A stretch of 53,146 nt of DNA from an uncultured Bacteroidales bacterium (GTDB lineage Bacteria; Bacteroidota; Bacteroidia; Bacteroidales; Paludibacteraceae), in assembly GCA_949282265.1 (NCBI GenBank), contig CASDOZ010000014.1, positions 1 to 53,146 of the forward strand. Reading direction: 5' to 3'. The position numbers were made by a program, and so were the translations under genes. The notes beneath the pieces were generated by a model, which ran no database searches, was not told where the DNA came from, and was given only the letters and a program-made list of their open reading frames with translations. Every line of letters starts with the position of its first letter. Position 1 is the first letter of the stretch. Positions 42,724 through 52,875 of this stretch are shown here, in pieces.

Positions 42724-43905
42724 ATGGATGTGGCAGTATTCTTCCGCACAAATAGCGAGGTATATCATGGATATTCGCTAATAAGAACCTTGGATATTCC
42801 CAATGTAAGAATTAGAATACAGGGTGTTTCTGAATGTGAACTTTTTAGGAAACGTGAAATCTATGCCGTTATCCACCTAATAGAGAAAGAAGGTGACAAG
42901 CAACTGAAATTAGAGAATGATGAAACCAAAAATTGGGTGAGAAACAAAGTTTCTACATTGATCTCCAAACTTAATAATTGGGATAGTTTCTATTTGGACT
43001 TTGCTTATACCCTCGTCTTAGACTATCTTGACTTTGCAGAAAGTGATGATGAAAGGCACACATATAAAGAGATGGCTGAATTTTTAAAATCATCTTTAGC
43101 AGAGGATAATCCACAGTTATATAAGTTGTATGATAAATATCAAAGCCAAAGGATTCTTCAAGGACAACAAATGAACGTAGTCCTTACCACTATGCACAAA
43201 GTGAAGGGGCTTGAATTTGATGCTGTAATAGTCACACCTTCTATTGCCTCTTTGCCATTTGACCCAACCCAAGAGATTTATGAAGATATCCCTCTTTCCG
43301 AACACGAGAAAGAGTGCATAGAAGAAGAGCGTCGATTATTATATGTAGCATTCACTCGCGCCAAGAAGTTCCTTATGGCATATCTCGGTAAACGAGAGAA
43401 TGCCGTAATGAATATGGTGAAATATGCTGGTGATGACATTTCGCTTGGCATTTGTGAAAGAAATTCGGGATTAGATAACTATAATATTGGTTTTAATGCT
43501 GGCAGTTACGGCTTTGGAAGCAACCGCAATATAGTTAATCAAGTGGAAAAGAATGCACCTGTTGTCATTAGAAAAGAGCGTAAAAGAGGGCAAAATGGGG
43601 CATTTACGGTCTTTAATATAATATGCAATGGAACTATTGTGGGACAATTATCAAAATCTAGTTCCATAAGACAGACAATGGAAGAAATGGATATATCCCA
43701 ATTGCAGGGCTTTTTTGTGAGTGATGTTTTTTATTGGACATATAAAGATACACTCGCTGCGGACGAAAGACGAAGAAGAGATTATGATCTTAATCCGTGG
43801 AAATATGGATATACCCCTCCAGAACCATTCGCAATAAGATGGTGTGAAGATGCAAGGAAACAGAGGTTTGTGTTTATAGTTAGTATATCTGGATATGGTA
43901 ATTAA
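42724..43905 (+). pseudogene. C-terminal UvrD part of the giant helicase, separated by a frameshift
   Basis: 393 codons from the first ATG, but the frame is open from before 42640 and reads on naturally from the first part (HIYNNQRNWAEDFQHTISFL). It holds the remaining UvrD motifs: VAVFFRTNSE, VVLTTMHKVKGLEFDAVIV and EERRLLYVAFTRAKKFLM. Adding one TA unit to the TATATATA tract at 42650-42658 restores a single frame of about 2,880 codons. The C-terminus runs into the MITE, which supplies the stop codon, so a few native residues may be lost. It could also be expressed alone from the internal ATG, but it would lack Walker A. Confidence 0.75.
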
Positions 43906-44206
43906 CGTAAGTTCGACGAATTAAGGATAAGGCAGGCTGTGTGTCAATCGTTCTTGAAACATTGATACAGGGATTTTGGGGGCAGCAGCAGTATGCAGCG
44001 ATGATACTCAAGAGGTTGACTATAAAATTATCCAAAATTCTGTGCCATGAATGCTCCACTTGTGCCATACAAGACAATTCTATAACTTTGTTCTCAGTGA
44101 GCATAGCGATTATGGTTTTTAATTAATTCAGTGGTACAAAAATACGATAAATAATTTTTTCTAATCACCAAATAATCAACTGCTTATATTGCGTCGGACT
44201 CATATT
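43904..44206 (-). mobile_element. MITE-like element 2 (IS982-type internal deletion)
   Basis: A second 303-bp copy, same orientation as the first and roughly 85-90% identical by eye. Ends are AACGTAAGTTCGACG and CGTCGGACTCATATT, which are inverted to each other. The minus strand gives MLTENKVIELSCM joined to the HSWHRILDNFIVNLLSIIAAYC and PCINVSRTIDTQPALSLI region. It begins at the stop codon of the helicase gene. The 260 bases that follow, up to the gdhA stop, hold no gene apart from the gdhA terminator. Confidence 0.7.
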
Positions 44207-44411
44207 CTATAGGTACGGATATATTGAACAAGGTATCTGTTGCCAGAACTTCCACTGAAAGTACAATAAAGAAAGAAGTAAGAAATAAAAAACAAATGTG
44301 GATAGGTATAATTGCTATATATTATTGTTTTTATTACCATTATTCTTCATTTCGTATTAATTGCCATCTGTCAGACAAAATTCATGTCATGACAATGTAC
44401 CTACAAAAAAT

Positions 44412-44442
44412 TGCGGGTTACCTGAAATTCAGGTAACCCGCA
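44412..44442 (-). terminator. Terminator of gdhA
   Basis: A perfect 15-bp stem (TGCGGGTTACCTGAA) with a 1-base centre; A-rich sequence on the left gives a U-run in the minus-strand transcript. It lies 26 bases past the gdhA stop. Confidence 0.82.
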
Positions 44443-44467
44443 CACCAAACAATCCAAAATATATCAA

Positions 44468-45802
44468 TTAAATTATTCCCTGTGCCATCATGGCCTTGGC
44501 CACTTTCATGAATCCGGCAATGTTTGCGCCTTTCACATAGTTGATATAGCCATCAGGTTCCGTACCGTATTTCACGCAATTGGCGTGGATGTCGGCCATG
44601 ATACCTTTCAGTTTGGCATCCACTTCTTCTGCACTCCAGCTCAGGCGGGCCGAGTTCTGCGACATTTCCAAGCCGGAAGTTGCCACGCCACCGGCATTGG
44701 CTGCTTTACCCGGAGCATACAGGATTTTCGCATTCTGGAATACTTCAATGGCTTCAGGGGTAGACGGCATGTTTGCACCTTCCGAAACGGCAATTACGCC
44801 ATTGGCAACCAAAGCCTTCGCATCATCGCCATTCAGTTCGTTCTGTGTAGCCGAAGGCAGCGCAATGTCGGCTTTTTCATTCCATGGACGCGCGCCGGCA
44901 ACATATTTGCAACCATATTTTTCGGCATATTCGCGGATACGGCCACGATAAACGTTTTTCAATTCCATAACGTAATCGAGTTTTTCGCGCGTAATGCCAT
45001 CAGGATCATAAATATAACCATCCGAGTCGGACAAAGTTACAGGAATTGCGCCTAATTGCAACAGTTTTTCGCAAGTGTACTGGGCAACGTTTCCTGAACC
45101 GGAAACCAGACACTTCTTGCCCTTGATATCGATGCCGCGGGTTGCCAGCATGTTCAGCAAGAAATAAATGTTTCCGTAGCCGGTAGCTTCGGGACGGATC
45201 AGCGAACCGCCGAATTCCAAGCCTTTCCCGGTGAACGTTCCGGTAAATTCGTGCGACAATTTTTTGTACATGCCGAACATATAACCCACTTCACGGCCGC
45301 CTACGCCGATATCGCCGGCGGGAACATCCGTATCGGGACCGATGTGGCGGAACAATTCCAGCATATATGCCTGGCAGAAACGCATTACCTCAGCATTGGA
45401 TTTGCCTCTCGGCGAGAAATCCGAACCACCTTTTGCACCACCCATAGGCAATGTAGTCAACGCATTTTTGAAAGTCTGCTCGAAAGCCAAGAATTTCAAA
45501 ATGGAAGGATTTACGGAAGCATGGAAACGTATGCCGCCTTTGTATGGGCCGATAGCCATATTATGTTGTACGCGATATGCCATATTGGTCTGGACATTGC
45601 CTTTGTCATCCACCCAAGAAACGCGGAATGTAAAAATACGATCCGGAATGCAAAGACGCTCAATCAAGTTCTGTTTTTCAAATTCGGGATGTGCATTATA
45701 TACATCCTCAATCGAATTCAAAACTTCTTCTACTGCCTGAAGATATTCAGGTTCATTCGGGAAACGACGTCTCAGGTCGTTCATTACTTTTTCTACTTTC
45801 AT
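44468..45802 (-). CDS. gdhA: NADP-type glutamate dehydrogenase
   Basis: A 444-aa protein, the standard length of the hexameric class. The substrate-binding part has YKGGIRFHASVNPS, the catalytic PMGGAKGGSDFSPRGKS and DVPAGDIGVGGREVGYM; the nucleotide-binding part has KCLVSGSGNVAQYTCEKL followed by SDSDGYI. The ending GFMKVAKAMMAQGII is typical. It makes glutamate from ammonium and 2-oxoglutarate and is the main ammonium-assimilating enzyme in many Bacteroidales. The coenzyme is inferred from family length and not from a decisive residue. It stands alone with its own promoter and terminator. Confidence 0.95.
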   Translation of the reverse strand: MKVEKVMNDLRRRFPNEPEYLQAVEEVLNSIEDVYNAHPEFEKQNLIERLCIPDRIFTFRVSWVDDKGNVQTNMAYRVQHNMAIGPYKGGIRFHASVNPSILKFLAFEQTFKNALTTLPMGGAKGGSDFSPRGKSNAEVMRFCQAYMLELFRHIGPDTDVPAGDIGVGGREVGYMFGMYKKLSHEFTGTFTGKGLEFGGSLIRPEATGYGNIYFLLNMLATRGIDIKGKKCLVSGSGNVAQYTCEKLLQLGAIPVTLSDSDGYIYDPDGITREKLDYVMELKNVYRGRIREYAEKYGCKYVAGARPWNEKADIALPSATQNELNGDDAKALVANGVIAVSEGANMPSTPEAIEVFQNAKILYAPGKAANAGGVATSGLEMSQNSARLSWSAEEVDAKLKGIMADIHANCVKYGTEPDGYINYVKGANIAGFMKVAKAMMAQGII

Positions 45803-45888
45803 TGTCTAAATGTTATTGGAGTTAACAATATTCCTTTGATACCTTAAAAACAACCGGAACCCAACGGAACCGTTCTTCTTTTCGGCGG

Positions 45889-45918
45889 CAAAGATATAAT
45901 AAAAAATTCAATTGCAAA
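45889..45918 (-). promoter_or_regulatory. Promoter of gdhA
   Basis: On the minus strand TTTG at 45918-45915 and TATCTTTG at 45896-45889 are separated by 18 bases, a good consensus pair. The start codon lies about 87 bases downstream, leaving a leader long enough for regulation. Confidence 0.65.
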
Positions 45919-46147
45919 ACCATTTGTTAGAAAAATCTCTATTTTTCTTGTTTTTGTTCAGATAAAACGCATTTTTTGCGACTTTTTATCACAAGCACCC
46001 ATTCAAAGGCAAAACAACCGTCCATATGCAGCCCTGCTTCCCGAAACCCATCTCCTGTATATGAAACGAAAAAAGGTGAAAAGACACTACACAGGAAGTG
46101 AATCGCATGTTTTTTAGCCGTCCCTTTTACGCTACCAATAAATTTAG

Positions 46148-46155
46148 TAATTTTG
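46148..46155 (+). promoter_or_regulatory. Promoter -7 box of the heptose/glycosyltransferase operon
   Basis: TAATTTTG matches TAnnTTTG; a TTTT element 19 bases further upstream may serve as -33. The glycosyltransferase start codon lies 36 bases downstream. The remaining 340 bases back to gdhA hold only its promoter. Confidence 0.5.
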
Positions 46156-46190
46156 CAAACCGTTGCATCATAGTCGTTGCAATATATCGT

Positions 46191-47324
46191 ATGAAAATAA
46201 TAATTGTAGGAACAGCATATCCATACCGCGGCGGCCTGTCTGCCTTTAACGAACGATTGGCACGCCAGCTTGTATCAGAAGGGCATGATGTGGAAACATA
46301 TACGTTTACACTTCAATACCCCGATTTCCTCTTCCCTGGGAAAACGCAATATTCCGACAGTCCAGCTCCCGACGGGCTACGGATTGTGCGCAAGGTAAAT
46401 TCGGTAAATCCGTTCAACTGGCTGCGTGTAGGAAACGAAATCCGCAAGAAACGCCCTGATTTGGTGATTATCAAATTCTGGTTGCCGTTCATGGCCCCAT
46501 GTCTGGGAACCATTGCACGCCTTGCACGCAAGAATGGACACACACGCGTCGTTTCCATTCTGGACAACGTCATCCCGCACGAAAAAAGAATTGCCGACAA
46601 ACTGTTCGCGCACTATTTCATCGGTTCTGCTGATGGTTTTGTCGCCATGTCCGACTCTGTCATGCACGATGTTGAACTGTTCGATCGCAAAAAGCTGAAA
46701 GCATTCTGCCCGCACCCGCTCTATGATCATTTCGGAGAAAAAACAGACCGGCAGAAAGCGGCAACACACCTCGGACTGGATACCGGCACACACTACATGC
46801 TGTTTTTCGGGTTTATCCGCGATTACAAAGGACTTGACCTGCTGATGCATGCATTGGCCGACAAACGATTTGACAAAATGAACGTGCGACTAATTGTAGC
46901 CGGCGAGTTCTACAACAATTCCGAGAAATACCACACACTGGAAAAAGAGCTCGGATTGGCAGACAAGATTATCTGGCACAGCGATTTCATTGCCGACGAT
47001 GAAGTCAAATATTATTTCAATGCGGCCGACATAATCGTGCAGCCCTACAAATCGGCCACGCAAAGCGGCGTGACACAGATTGCCTACCATTTCGAGAAAC
47101 CCATGCTGGTAACGAATGTGGGCGGTCTGGCGGAAATCGTGCCGGATGGCAAGGTCGGTTATGTGACACCGGTTGATGCACAAAGCATCGCGGATGCATT
47201 GTGCGACTTTTTCCAGAACAATAAACAAGACACGTTCCATGCGCATATTGTGGAAGAAAAACAGAAATATGCGTGGAACAGAATGACACAAACCATCACG
47301 GACGTTTTGCACGCAGTCAAATAA
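46191..47324 (+). CDS. GT4-type glycosyltransferase
   Basis: The start at 46191 (MKIIIVGTAYPYRGGLSAF) begins the first beta strand of a GT-B fold and gives 377 aa; the longer frame includes promoter sequence. The donor-binding half has FFGFIRDYKGLDLLMHAL, KMNVRLIVAGEFY, then DIIVQPYKSATQSGVTQIAYHFEKPMLVTNVGGLAE, the E-x7-E-like region of family GT4. It probably adds a sugar to a surface glycan. Because heptose-nucleotide genes follow in the same operon, a heptosyl or related transfer is possible, but neither donor nor acceptor can be read from the sequence. Confidence 0.85.
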   Translation: MKIIIVGTAYPYRGGLSAFNERLARQLVSEGHDVETYTFTLQYPDFLFPGKTQYSDSPAPDGLRIVRKVNSVNPFNWLRVGNEIRKKRPDLVIIKFWLPFMAPCLGTIARLARKNGHTRVVSILDNVIPHEKRIADKLFAHYFIGSADGFVAMSDSVMHDVELFDRKKLKAFCPHPLYDHFGEKTDRQKAATHLGLDTGTHYMLFFGFIRDYKGLDLLMHALADKRFDKMNVRLIVAGEFYNNSEKYHTLEKELGLADKIIWHSDFIADDEVKYYFNAADIIVQPYKSATQSGVTQIAYHFEKPMLVTNVGGLAEIVPDGKVGYVTPVDAQSIADALCDFFQNNKQDTFHAHIVEEKQKYAWNRMTQTITDVLHAVK

Positions 47325-47332
47325 ACAAGCCT

Positions 47333-48361
47333 ATGTATATCAGAAGCAAAGCACCTTTACGGTTGGGTCTGGCCGGCGGCGGCACTGATGTTTCGCCCTA
47401 TTCCGACCTGTACGGAGGCGCCATACTGAACGCCACCATCAGCCTCTATGCCTACACAACGATAGAACCCACGGAAGACGGCAACATCACCTTCGAAATG
47501 CCGGACAGCGGAGTACGCGAAGTATTCCCTGCAGCCGAAGAACTGATACCGGAAGGACCGTTCATCCTGCACAAGGGCGTTTACAACCGTATTGTACGCG
47601 ACTTCGTGCACAAACCGCTTTCATTCCGGATTGCAACGCATGTGGATGCACCCGCTGGCTCCGGACTGGGCACATCATCCACATTGGTCGTTTCATTGCT
47701 GGGTGCATTCGTGGAATGGCTCAAACTCCCTCTGGGCGAATACGACATTGCACAACTGGCCTACCGGATAGAACGCATTGACCTGAACATGGCCGGCGGC
47801 AAGCAAGACCAGTATGCAGCCACCTTCGGCGGATTCAACTTCATGGAATTCTATGCAGAAAACAAAGTTATCGTCAATCCGTTACGCATCCGGCGACACT
47901 TGCAGGATGAACTGGCACACAACCTGTTGCTTTTCTACACGCAGACAAGCCGCCAATCGGCAAAAATCATAGAATCGCAGGCACGCAATGTAACGGAAAA
48001 AAAATCCGATTCCATAGAAGCCATGCACAAACTCAAGGAGCAGGCCATTTGGATGAAAGAAGCCATCCTGAAAGGCGAACTGGGCAAAATGGGTGAGATT
48101 CTGAATTTCGGCTGGGAACACAAGAAACGCATGACGCAAGGCATTACCAATGCGCTGCTGGATGACATCTACGAAACGGCACTTTCCGCCGGAGCCACCG
48201 GCGGAAAGGTGTCTGGAGCCGGCGGCGGCGGATTCATGTCGTTCTACTGCCCTGGAATCAGCCGTTATCAGGTAGAAAGCGCCCTGATGAAATTCGGCGG
48301 ACAAGTGAAACGCTATGAATTCACCCAGGAAGGACTGCAAACCTGGCGTTCGACAAACTGA
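47333..48361 (+). CDS. hddA: D-glycero-alpha-D-manno-heptose 7-phosphate kinase
   Basis: The start at 47333 (MYIRSKAPLRLGLAGGGTD) is 8 bases after the glycosyltransferase stop and gives 342 aa. GHMP-kinase features are the N-terminal RLGLAGGGTDVSPYSD, the ATP loop DAPAGSGLGTSSTLVVSLLGAF, and the C-terminal GATGGKVSGAGGGGFMSFYC. The GGGTD-type start is typical of sugar kinases of the HddA/FKP group. In this operon it should phosphorylate heptose 7-phosphate at C1 to the alpha-1,7-bisphosphate for GDP-heptose synthesis in the cytoplasm. Confidence 0.88.
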   Translation: MYIRSKAPLRLGLAGGGTDVSPYSDLYGGAILNATISLYAYTTIEPTEDGNITFEMPDSGVREVFPAAEELIPEGPFILHKGVYNRIVRDFVHKPLSFRIATHVDAPAGSGLGTSSTLVVSLLGAFVEWLKLPLGEYDIAQLAYRIERIDLNMAGGKQDQYAATFGGFNFMEFYAENKVIVNPLRIRRHLQDELAHNLLLFYTQTSRQSAKIIESQARNVTEKKSDSIEAMHKLKEQAIWMKEAILKGELGKMGEILNFGWEHKKRMTQGITNALLDDIYETALSAGATGGKVSGAGGGGFMSFYCPGISRYQVESALMKFGGQVKRYEFTQEGLQTWRSTN

Positions 48362-48377
48362 CATAAGACGTGAAATC

Positions 48378-48968
48378 ATGATACAGACAAAAATACAATC
48401 ATCCATTGCGGTCAAGCAAGCCATTCTGACCGATAAAGACCTGCTCCGGCGTACGGAAGCCGTGGCCGCCTGCATGGTCCGGGCACTCCGGACCGGACAC
48501 CGCGTGCTGTTCTGCGGAAACGGAGGCAGCGCCGCCGATGCGCAACATTTGGCTGCCGAACTGTCCGGGCGTTTCTATTTTGACCGCGCACCGCTGAACG
48601 CGGAAGCACTGCACTGCAACACATCCTATCTGACAGCCGTAGCCAACGACTACGGTTATGATCATATCTATTCACGCATGATTAACGGCGCATGCACACG
48701 CGGCGATGTGCTGGTAGGACTGTCCACCTCCGGAAACTCGGCAAACATACTCAACGCCTTTGAGACTGCACGCAATATCGGTGTCATTACCGTAGCGTTT
48801 ACCGGCAGCACCGGCGGCAAGTTGAAAACACTGGCCGACTACCTGATAAATGTACCGTCGGACGACACGCCCCGCATCCAGGAAGCCCACATCATGCTCG
48901 GGCACATTATCTGCGAAATGGTGGAAGAAACCATTTTCGGCAAATCCGGTAACGACCAAAACCCGTAG
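48378..48968 (+). CDS. gmhA: Sedoheptulose-7-phosphate (phosphoheptose) isomerase
   Basis: The start at 48378 (MIQTKIQSSIAVKQAIL) gives 196 aa, as expected. A SIS domain is present with VLFCGNGGSAADAQHLAAELSGRF, a hallmark of GmhA, then ALHCNTSYLTAVANDYGYDHIYSR, LVGLSTSGNSANILNAF and IQEAHIMLGHIICEMVE with the metal and catalytic Glu/His positions. It converts sedoheptulose 7-phosphate to D-glycero-D-manno-heptose 7-phosphate, the first step of nucleotide-heptose synthesis. It sits between the kinase and the fused transferase-phosphatase genes with gaps of 16 and 4 bases. Confidence 0.94.
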   Translation: MIQTKIQSSIAVKQAILTDKDLLRRTEAVAACMVRALRTGHRVLFCGNGGSAADAQHLAAELSGRFYFDRAPLNAEALHCNTSYLTAVANDYGYDHIYSRMINGACTRGDVLVGLSTSGNSANILNAFETARNIGVITVAFTGSTGGKLKTLADYLINVPSDDTPRIQEAHIMLGHIICEMVEETIFGKSGNDQNP

Positions 48969-48972
48969 CAAC

Positions 48973-50193
48973 ATGAAAGAAGCAATTGTACTGGCAGGAG
49001 GATTCGGTACACGCCTGCAACAAGCAGTCAGCGACGTGCCCAAACCCATGGCGCCCATCAACGGGAGGCCTTTTCTGGCATACCTGCTGGACAAATTGCA
49101 GGCGGAAGGTATCGGTCACGTCATCCTGTGTACCGGTTACAAGCACGAACAGATAGCCGGTTTTTTCGGCAACCGGTACGGGAAGATACGCCTGTCCTAT
49201 TCGCAGGAGACGACGCCCCTTTTTACGGGAGGCGCCATCCGGAAAGCCCTGCCGCTGGCCGGAAGCGAACAGGTTGTCGTGCTGAACGGCGACACATTCT
49301 TCGACATTCCGCTGGAGGCGTTCATGCAGTTCCACAACAGCCGCAAAAGCCCGCTTTCCGTTGCACTGCGCCCCGTGGATGACACAAGCCGCTACGGTGC
49401 CGTGATGCTGGACAACACGCAACACATAACCGGTTTCCGCGAGAAAGGAAACCAGAGCGGAGCCGGACTGATAAACGGCGGAATCTATTGCCTGGACAGG
49501 GAATGGCTCCTGCAAAAACAACTGCCCGAGAAATTCTCCTTCGAGCGAGAAATCCTCGAAAAAAAACATTCGGAGCCCTTTTCCGGCATGGTGTGCGAAA
49601 ACTATTTCATCGACATCGGCATACCCGACGACTATGCACGCGCACAAACCGAGCTACCGCTCAAAACAGCAAAGACACTTTTTCTGGACCGCGACGGTGT
49701 CATTAACCGGCGTATTGCAGGTGACTACGTCAAGACACCCGCCGAGTTCGAATTCCTACCCCACGTATTGGAAGCCATGCCGAAGCTGGCCAGACGCTTC
49801 GGGCATATCTTTGTGGCGACCAACCAACAAGGCATATCCAAAGGACGGTTCACGGAACAGGACCTGAGCCAAGTGCACGAATACATGTGCCGGAACATTG
49901 AAAATGCAGGAGGACGGATAGACAAGATATATTACTGCCCGGAAGGCGAAGGCAGCCCCAACAGAAAGCCGGCCACAGGAATGGCCATACAGGCACAAGC
50001 CGATTATCCCGACCTTGTTCTCGGAAACGCGCTCATGGTCGGCGATGCCATCAGCGACCTGCAGTTTGGCCGGAACGCAGGCATGACGCCGGTATTCCTG
50101 ACCAACGGCACGGACTGTCCCGAAGCGGAAACATATACACAGCTCATATTTCATGACCTGAACGATTTTACAGAAAAACTGACAAAGAAATAA
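48973..50193 (+). CDS. hddC-gmhB: Fused heptose-1-phosphate guanylyltransferase and heptose-bisphosphate phosphatase
   Basis: The start at 48973 ([19 protein letters not shown]) gives 406 aa. Residues 1-225 are a nucleotidyltransferase: [41 protein letters not shown]. Residues 232-406 are a HAD phosphatase of the GmhB type: [43 protein letters not shown] and [12 protein letters not shown]. In many bacteria HddC and GmhB are separate; here one chain would dephosphorylate the 1,7-bisphosphate at C7 and then attach GMP. Guanosine as the nucleotide is inferred from the hddA-type kinase next door. Confidence 0.88.
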   Translation: MKEAIVLAGGFGTRLQQAVSDVPKPMAPINGRPFLAYLLDKLQAEGIGHVILCTGYKHEQIAGFFGNRYGKIRLSYSQETTPLFTGGAIRKALPLAGSEQVVVLNGDTFFDIPLEAFMQFHNSRKSPLSVALRPVDDTSRYGAVMLDNTQHITGFREKGNQSGAGLINGGIYCLDREWLLQKQLPEKFSFEREILEKKHSEPFSGMVCENYFIDIGIPDDYARAQTELPLKTAKTLFLDRDGVINRRIAGDYVKTPAEFEFLPHVLEAMPKLARRFGHIFVATNQQGISKGRFTEQDLSQVHEYMCRNIENAGGRIDKIYYCPEGEGSPNRKPATGMAIQAQADYPDLVLGNALMVGDAISDLQFGRNAGMTPVFLTNGTDCPEAETYTQLIFHDLNDFTEKLTKK

Positions 50194-50209
50194 CCCCCAA
50201 AGACTCGAT

Positions 50210-52816
50210 ATGGCAAAACAGGAAGTAACCCCCATGATGCGGCAGTTCTACGAAATCAAGGAACGCTATCCCGATGCGATTCTGCTGTTCCGATGCGGCG
50301 ATTTTTATGAAACCTACTGTGCCGATGCCATCCGCGCATCGGAGATATTGGGCATCACGCTGACACGGCGTTCCAACGGCGGCGCCGCCAACACGGAAAT
50401 GGCCGGTTTCCCCTACCATGCCCTGGACACCTACCTGCCCAAATTGGTGCGTGCCGGCCTGCGCGTGGCCATTTGCGACCAGCTGGAAGACCCCAAGTTG
50501 GCCAAGAAGCTGGTGAAACGCGGCGTAACGGAACTGGTCACCCCGGGCGTTTCCTACTCGGACACGGTGCTGAACAACCGCGAAAACAATTTCGTGGCCT
50601 GCGTCCATTTCGGCAAGACGCTGACGGGCATCGCATTCCTGGACATATCCACAGGCGAGTTCCTGCTGTCGGAAGGCACGCGGGAATATGCCGACAAGCT
50701 GCTGAGCAACTTCGCGCCCAAAGAGGTCCTGTTCGAGCGCGGCAAACGCAAGCTGTTTGAGGAGAGCTTCGGCAACAAATACTTCACCTACGAGCTGGAA
50801 GACTGGATGATGACGCCGGAAAGCACCCACGAACGGCTGCTCAAACAATTCGGCACGCTGACGCTGAAAGGTTTCGGCGTCGAGCAACTTAGCAACGGCA
50901 TTGTGGCGGCAGGCGCCATATTGCACTACCTGGACATTACGCAGCACCTGCAAACCAGCCACATATCGCACCTGTCGCGCATAGAGGAAGACAAATATGT
51001 ATGGCTCGACCGCTTCACGGTGCGCAACCTGGAGCTGTACGGCACAGCCAACGACGGCGCCAAAACCCTGGTCGATGTCATTGACAAGACCGTCAGCCCC
51101 ATGGGGGCACGCATGTTGCGCCGCTGGATTGCCTTCCCGTTGAAGAACGTCCGGCAAATAACCGACCGGCAGGAAGCCGTGGAATACTTCTACCGCCATC
51201 CCGCCGAAAGCGACGAACTGGCACGCCAGCTCACGCTGATAGGCGACCTGGAACGCATCATATCCAAGGTGGCCGTAAACCGCATCACGCCGCGCGAAAT
51301 GGTGCAGCTACGATATGCGCTCACAGCCATAGAACCCATAAAGGAGCTATGCACCCGCTCGGGTTGCGAACCGCTATGCAAGATTGCCGGACAACTGAAC
51401 CCATGCACCATCATACGCGACAAGATAGGACGCGAAATCTGCGACAATCCGCCTTCACTGATAGCCAAGACAGGCATCATAAACAACGGTGTGGACGAAG
51501 AACTGGACAAACTCCGCAACATGTCGGCCTCCGGCAAGGACTACCTGATGCAAATACAGGCCCGCGAAAGCCAGGCCACAGGCATACCGAGCCTGAAAAT
51601 AAGCTTCAACAACGTGTTCGGCTACTACATAGAAGTGCGCAACACCTACAAGGACCGCGTGCCCGAAAACTGGATACGCAAACAGACCCTGGTAAGCGCC
51701 GAGCGCTACATAACGCCGGAGCTGAAGGAATATGAAATACAGATACTCGGCGCGGAAGAACGCATTGCAAGCATCGAGTTCCGCATTTTCAACGACCTGG
51801 TCACCGCCGTAGGCGAATACGTGAACGCCATACAGGCCAATGCCAGCGCCATTGCGCAGATGGACTGCCTATTGTCGTTCGCCCGCGTGTCCGTAGCCAA
51901 CAAATACAACAGGCCCGTCATTAACGACGAGCTGCTCATCGACATCAAGGACGGGCGGCATCCCGTCATCGAGCGGCAGCTCCCCGACAACGAGCCATAC
52001 ATAGCCAACAACGTCCTGCTCGACAACGACGGGCAGCAAATCATCATCATCACCGGCCCGAACATGGCCGGCAAGTCGGCGCTGCTGCGCCAAACCGCCC
52101 TCATCGTGCTCATGGCACAAATAGGCTGTTTCGTGCCCGCACAAAGCGCCACCATAGGCGTGGTGGACAAGATATTCACCCGCGTCGGCGCAAGCGACAA
52201 CATATCGGCAGGGGAATCCACCTTCATGGTGGAAATGAACGAAGCCGCCAGCATACTGAACAACCTGTCGGAGCGAAGCCTCGTGCTCTTCGACGAGCTC
52301 GGGCGGGGCACCAGCACCTACGACGGCATCTCCATTGCATGGGCCATTGTGGAATACATACACGAAAGCAAATACCGCGCGAAAACCCTTTTCGCCACAC
52401 ACTACCACGAACTGAACGCCATGGAAAAGACCTTTGAGCGCATACGCAACTACAACGTGTCGGTCAAGGAAGTGGACAAGCAAGTCATTTTCCTGCGCAA
52501 GCTCGTGCGCGGCGGCAGCGAACACAGCTTCGGCATACACGTGGCCAAAATGGCGGGAATGCCACTGAGCATTGTACGCCGCGCCGAAGAGATACTGAAA
52601 CAGCTCGAAAAGGACAACAAACAGCAAGCCGTAAGCAAGCCCGTGGACACCATAGCAAGCAGCCGCACAGGTATGCAGCTCAGCATATTCCAGCTCAACG
52701 ACCCCGTGCTGGAACAAATCCGCGACGAAATAAACGGACTGAACATTGACAACCTCACGCCCATCGAAGCACTGAACAAACTGAACGACATCAAACGTAT
52801 CCTGCTCGGGAAATAG
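50210..52816 (+). CDS. mutS: DNA mismatch repair ATPase MutS
   Basis: An 868-aa protein of full family length. The N-terminal mismatch-recognition motif is in [12 protein letters not shown], with the Phe-x-Glu pair. The connector and clamp domains follow, then the ATPase with Walker [16 protein letters not shown] (about 615), [21 protein letters not shown], Walker [17 protein letters not shown] (about 690) and FATHYHEL. The C-terminal helical dimerisation region ends near [11 protein letters not shown]. It recognises mispairs and recruits MutL. It begins 17 bases after the heptose gene on the same strand and may be read through from that operon. Confidence 0.96.
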   Translation: MAKQEVTPMMRQFYEIKERYPDAILLFRCGDFYETYCADAIRASEILGITLTRRSNGGAANTEMAGFPYHALDTYLPKLVRAGLRVAICDQLEDPKLAKKLVKRGVTELVTPGVSYSDTVLNNRENNFVACVHFGKTLTGIAFLDISTGEFLLSEGTREYADKLLSNFAPKEVLFERGKRKLFEESFGNKYFTYELEDWMMTPESTHERLLKQFGTLTLKGFGVEQLSNGIVAAGAILHYLDITQHLQTSHISHLSRIEEDKYVWLDRFTVRNLELYGTANDGAKTLVDVIDKTVSPMGARMLRRWIAFPLKNVRQITDRQEAVEYFYRHPAESDELARQLTLIGDLERIISKVAVNRITPREMVQLRYALTAIEPIKELCTRSGCEPLCKIAGQLNPCTIIRDKIGREICDNPPSLIAKTGIINNGVDEELDKLRNMSASGKDYLMQIQARESQATGIPSLKISFNNVFGYYIEVRNTYKDRVPENWIRKQTLVSAERYITPELKEYEIQILGAEERIASIEFRIFNDLVTAVGEYVNAIQANASAIAQMDCLLSFARVSVANKYNRPVINDELLIDIKDGRHPVIERQLPDNEPYIANNVLLDNDGQQIIIITGPNMAGKSALLRQTALIVLMAQIGCFVPAQSATIGVVDKIFTRVGASDNISAGESTFMVEMNEAASILNNLSERSLVLFDELGRGTSTYDGISIAWAIVEYIHESKYRAKTLFATHYHELNAMEKTFERIRNYNVSVKEVDKQVIFLRKLVRGGSEHSFGIHVAKMAGMPLSIVRRAEEILKQLEKDNKQQAVSKPVDTIASSRTGMQLSIFQLNDPVLEQIRDEINGLNIDNLTPIEALNKLNDIKRILLGK

Positions 52817-52875
52817 CGGCGATGGCAATGGCGCGGCAATGGCCGCAAGAGGCTTACGCGCTCGCTGCGCTTAGT

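Noticed and set aside
34908-44206. Autonomous composite transposon
   Set aside because: Neither arm encodes a complete transposase, so it cannot move alone; described instead as a MITE-flanked unit.
50168-51199. 343-codon minus-strand frame opposite mutS
   Set aside because: Antisense to MutS; GC-rich codon use keeps the frame open by chance.
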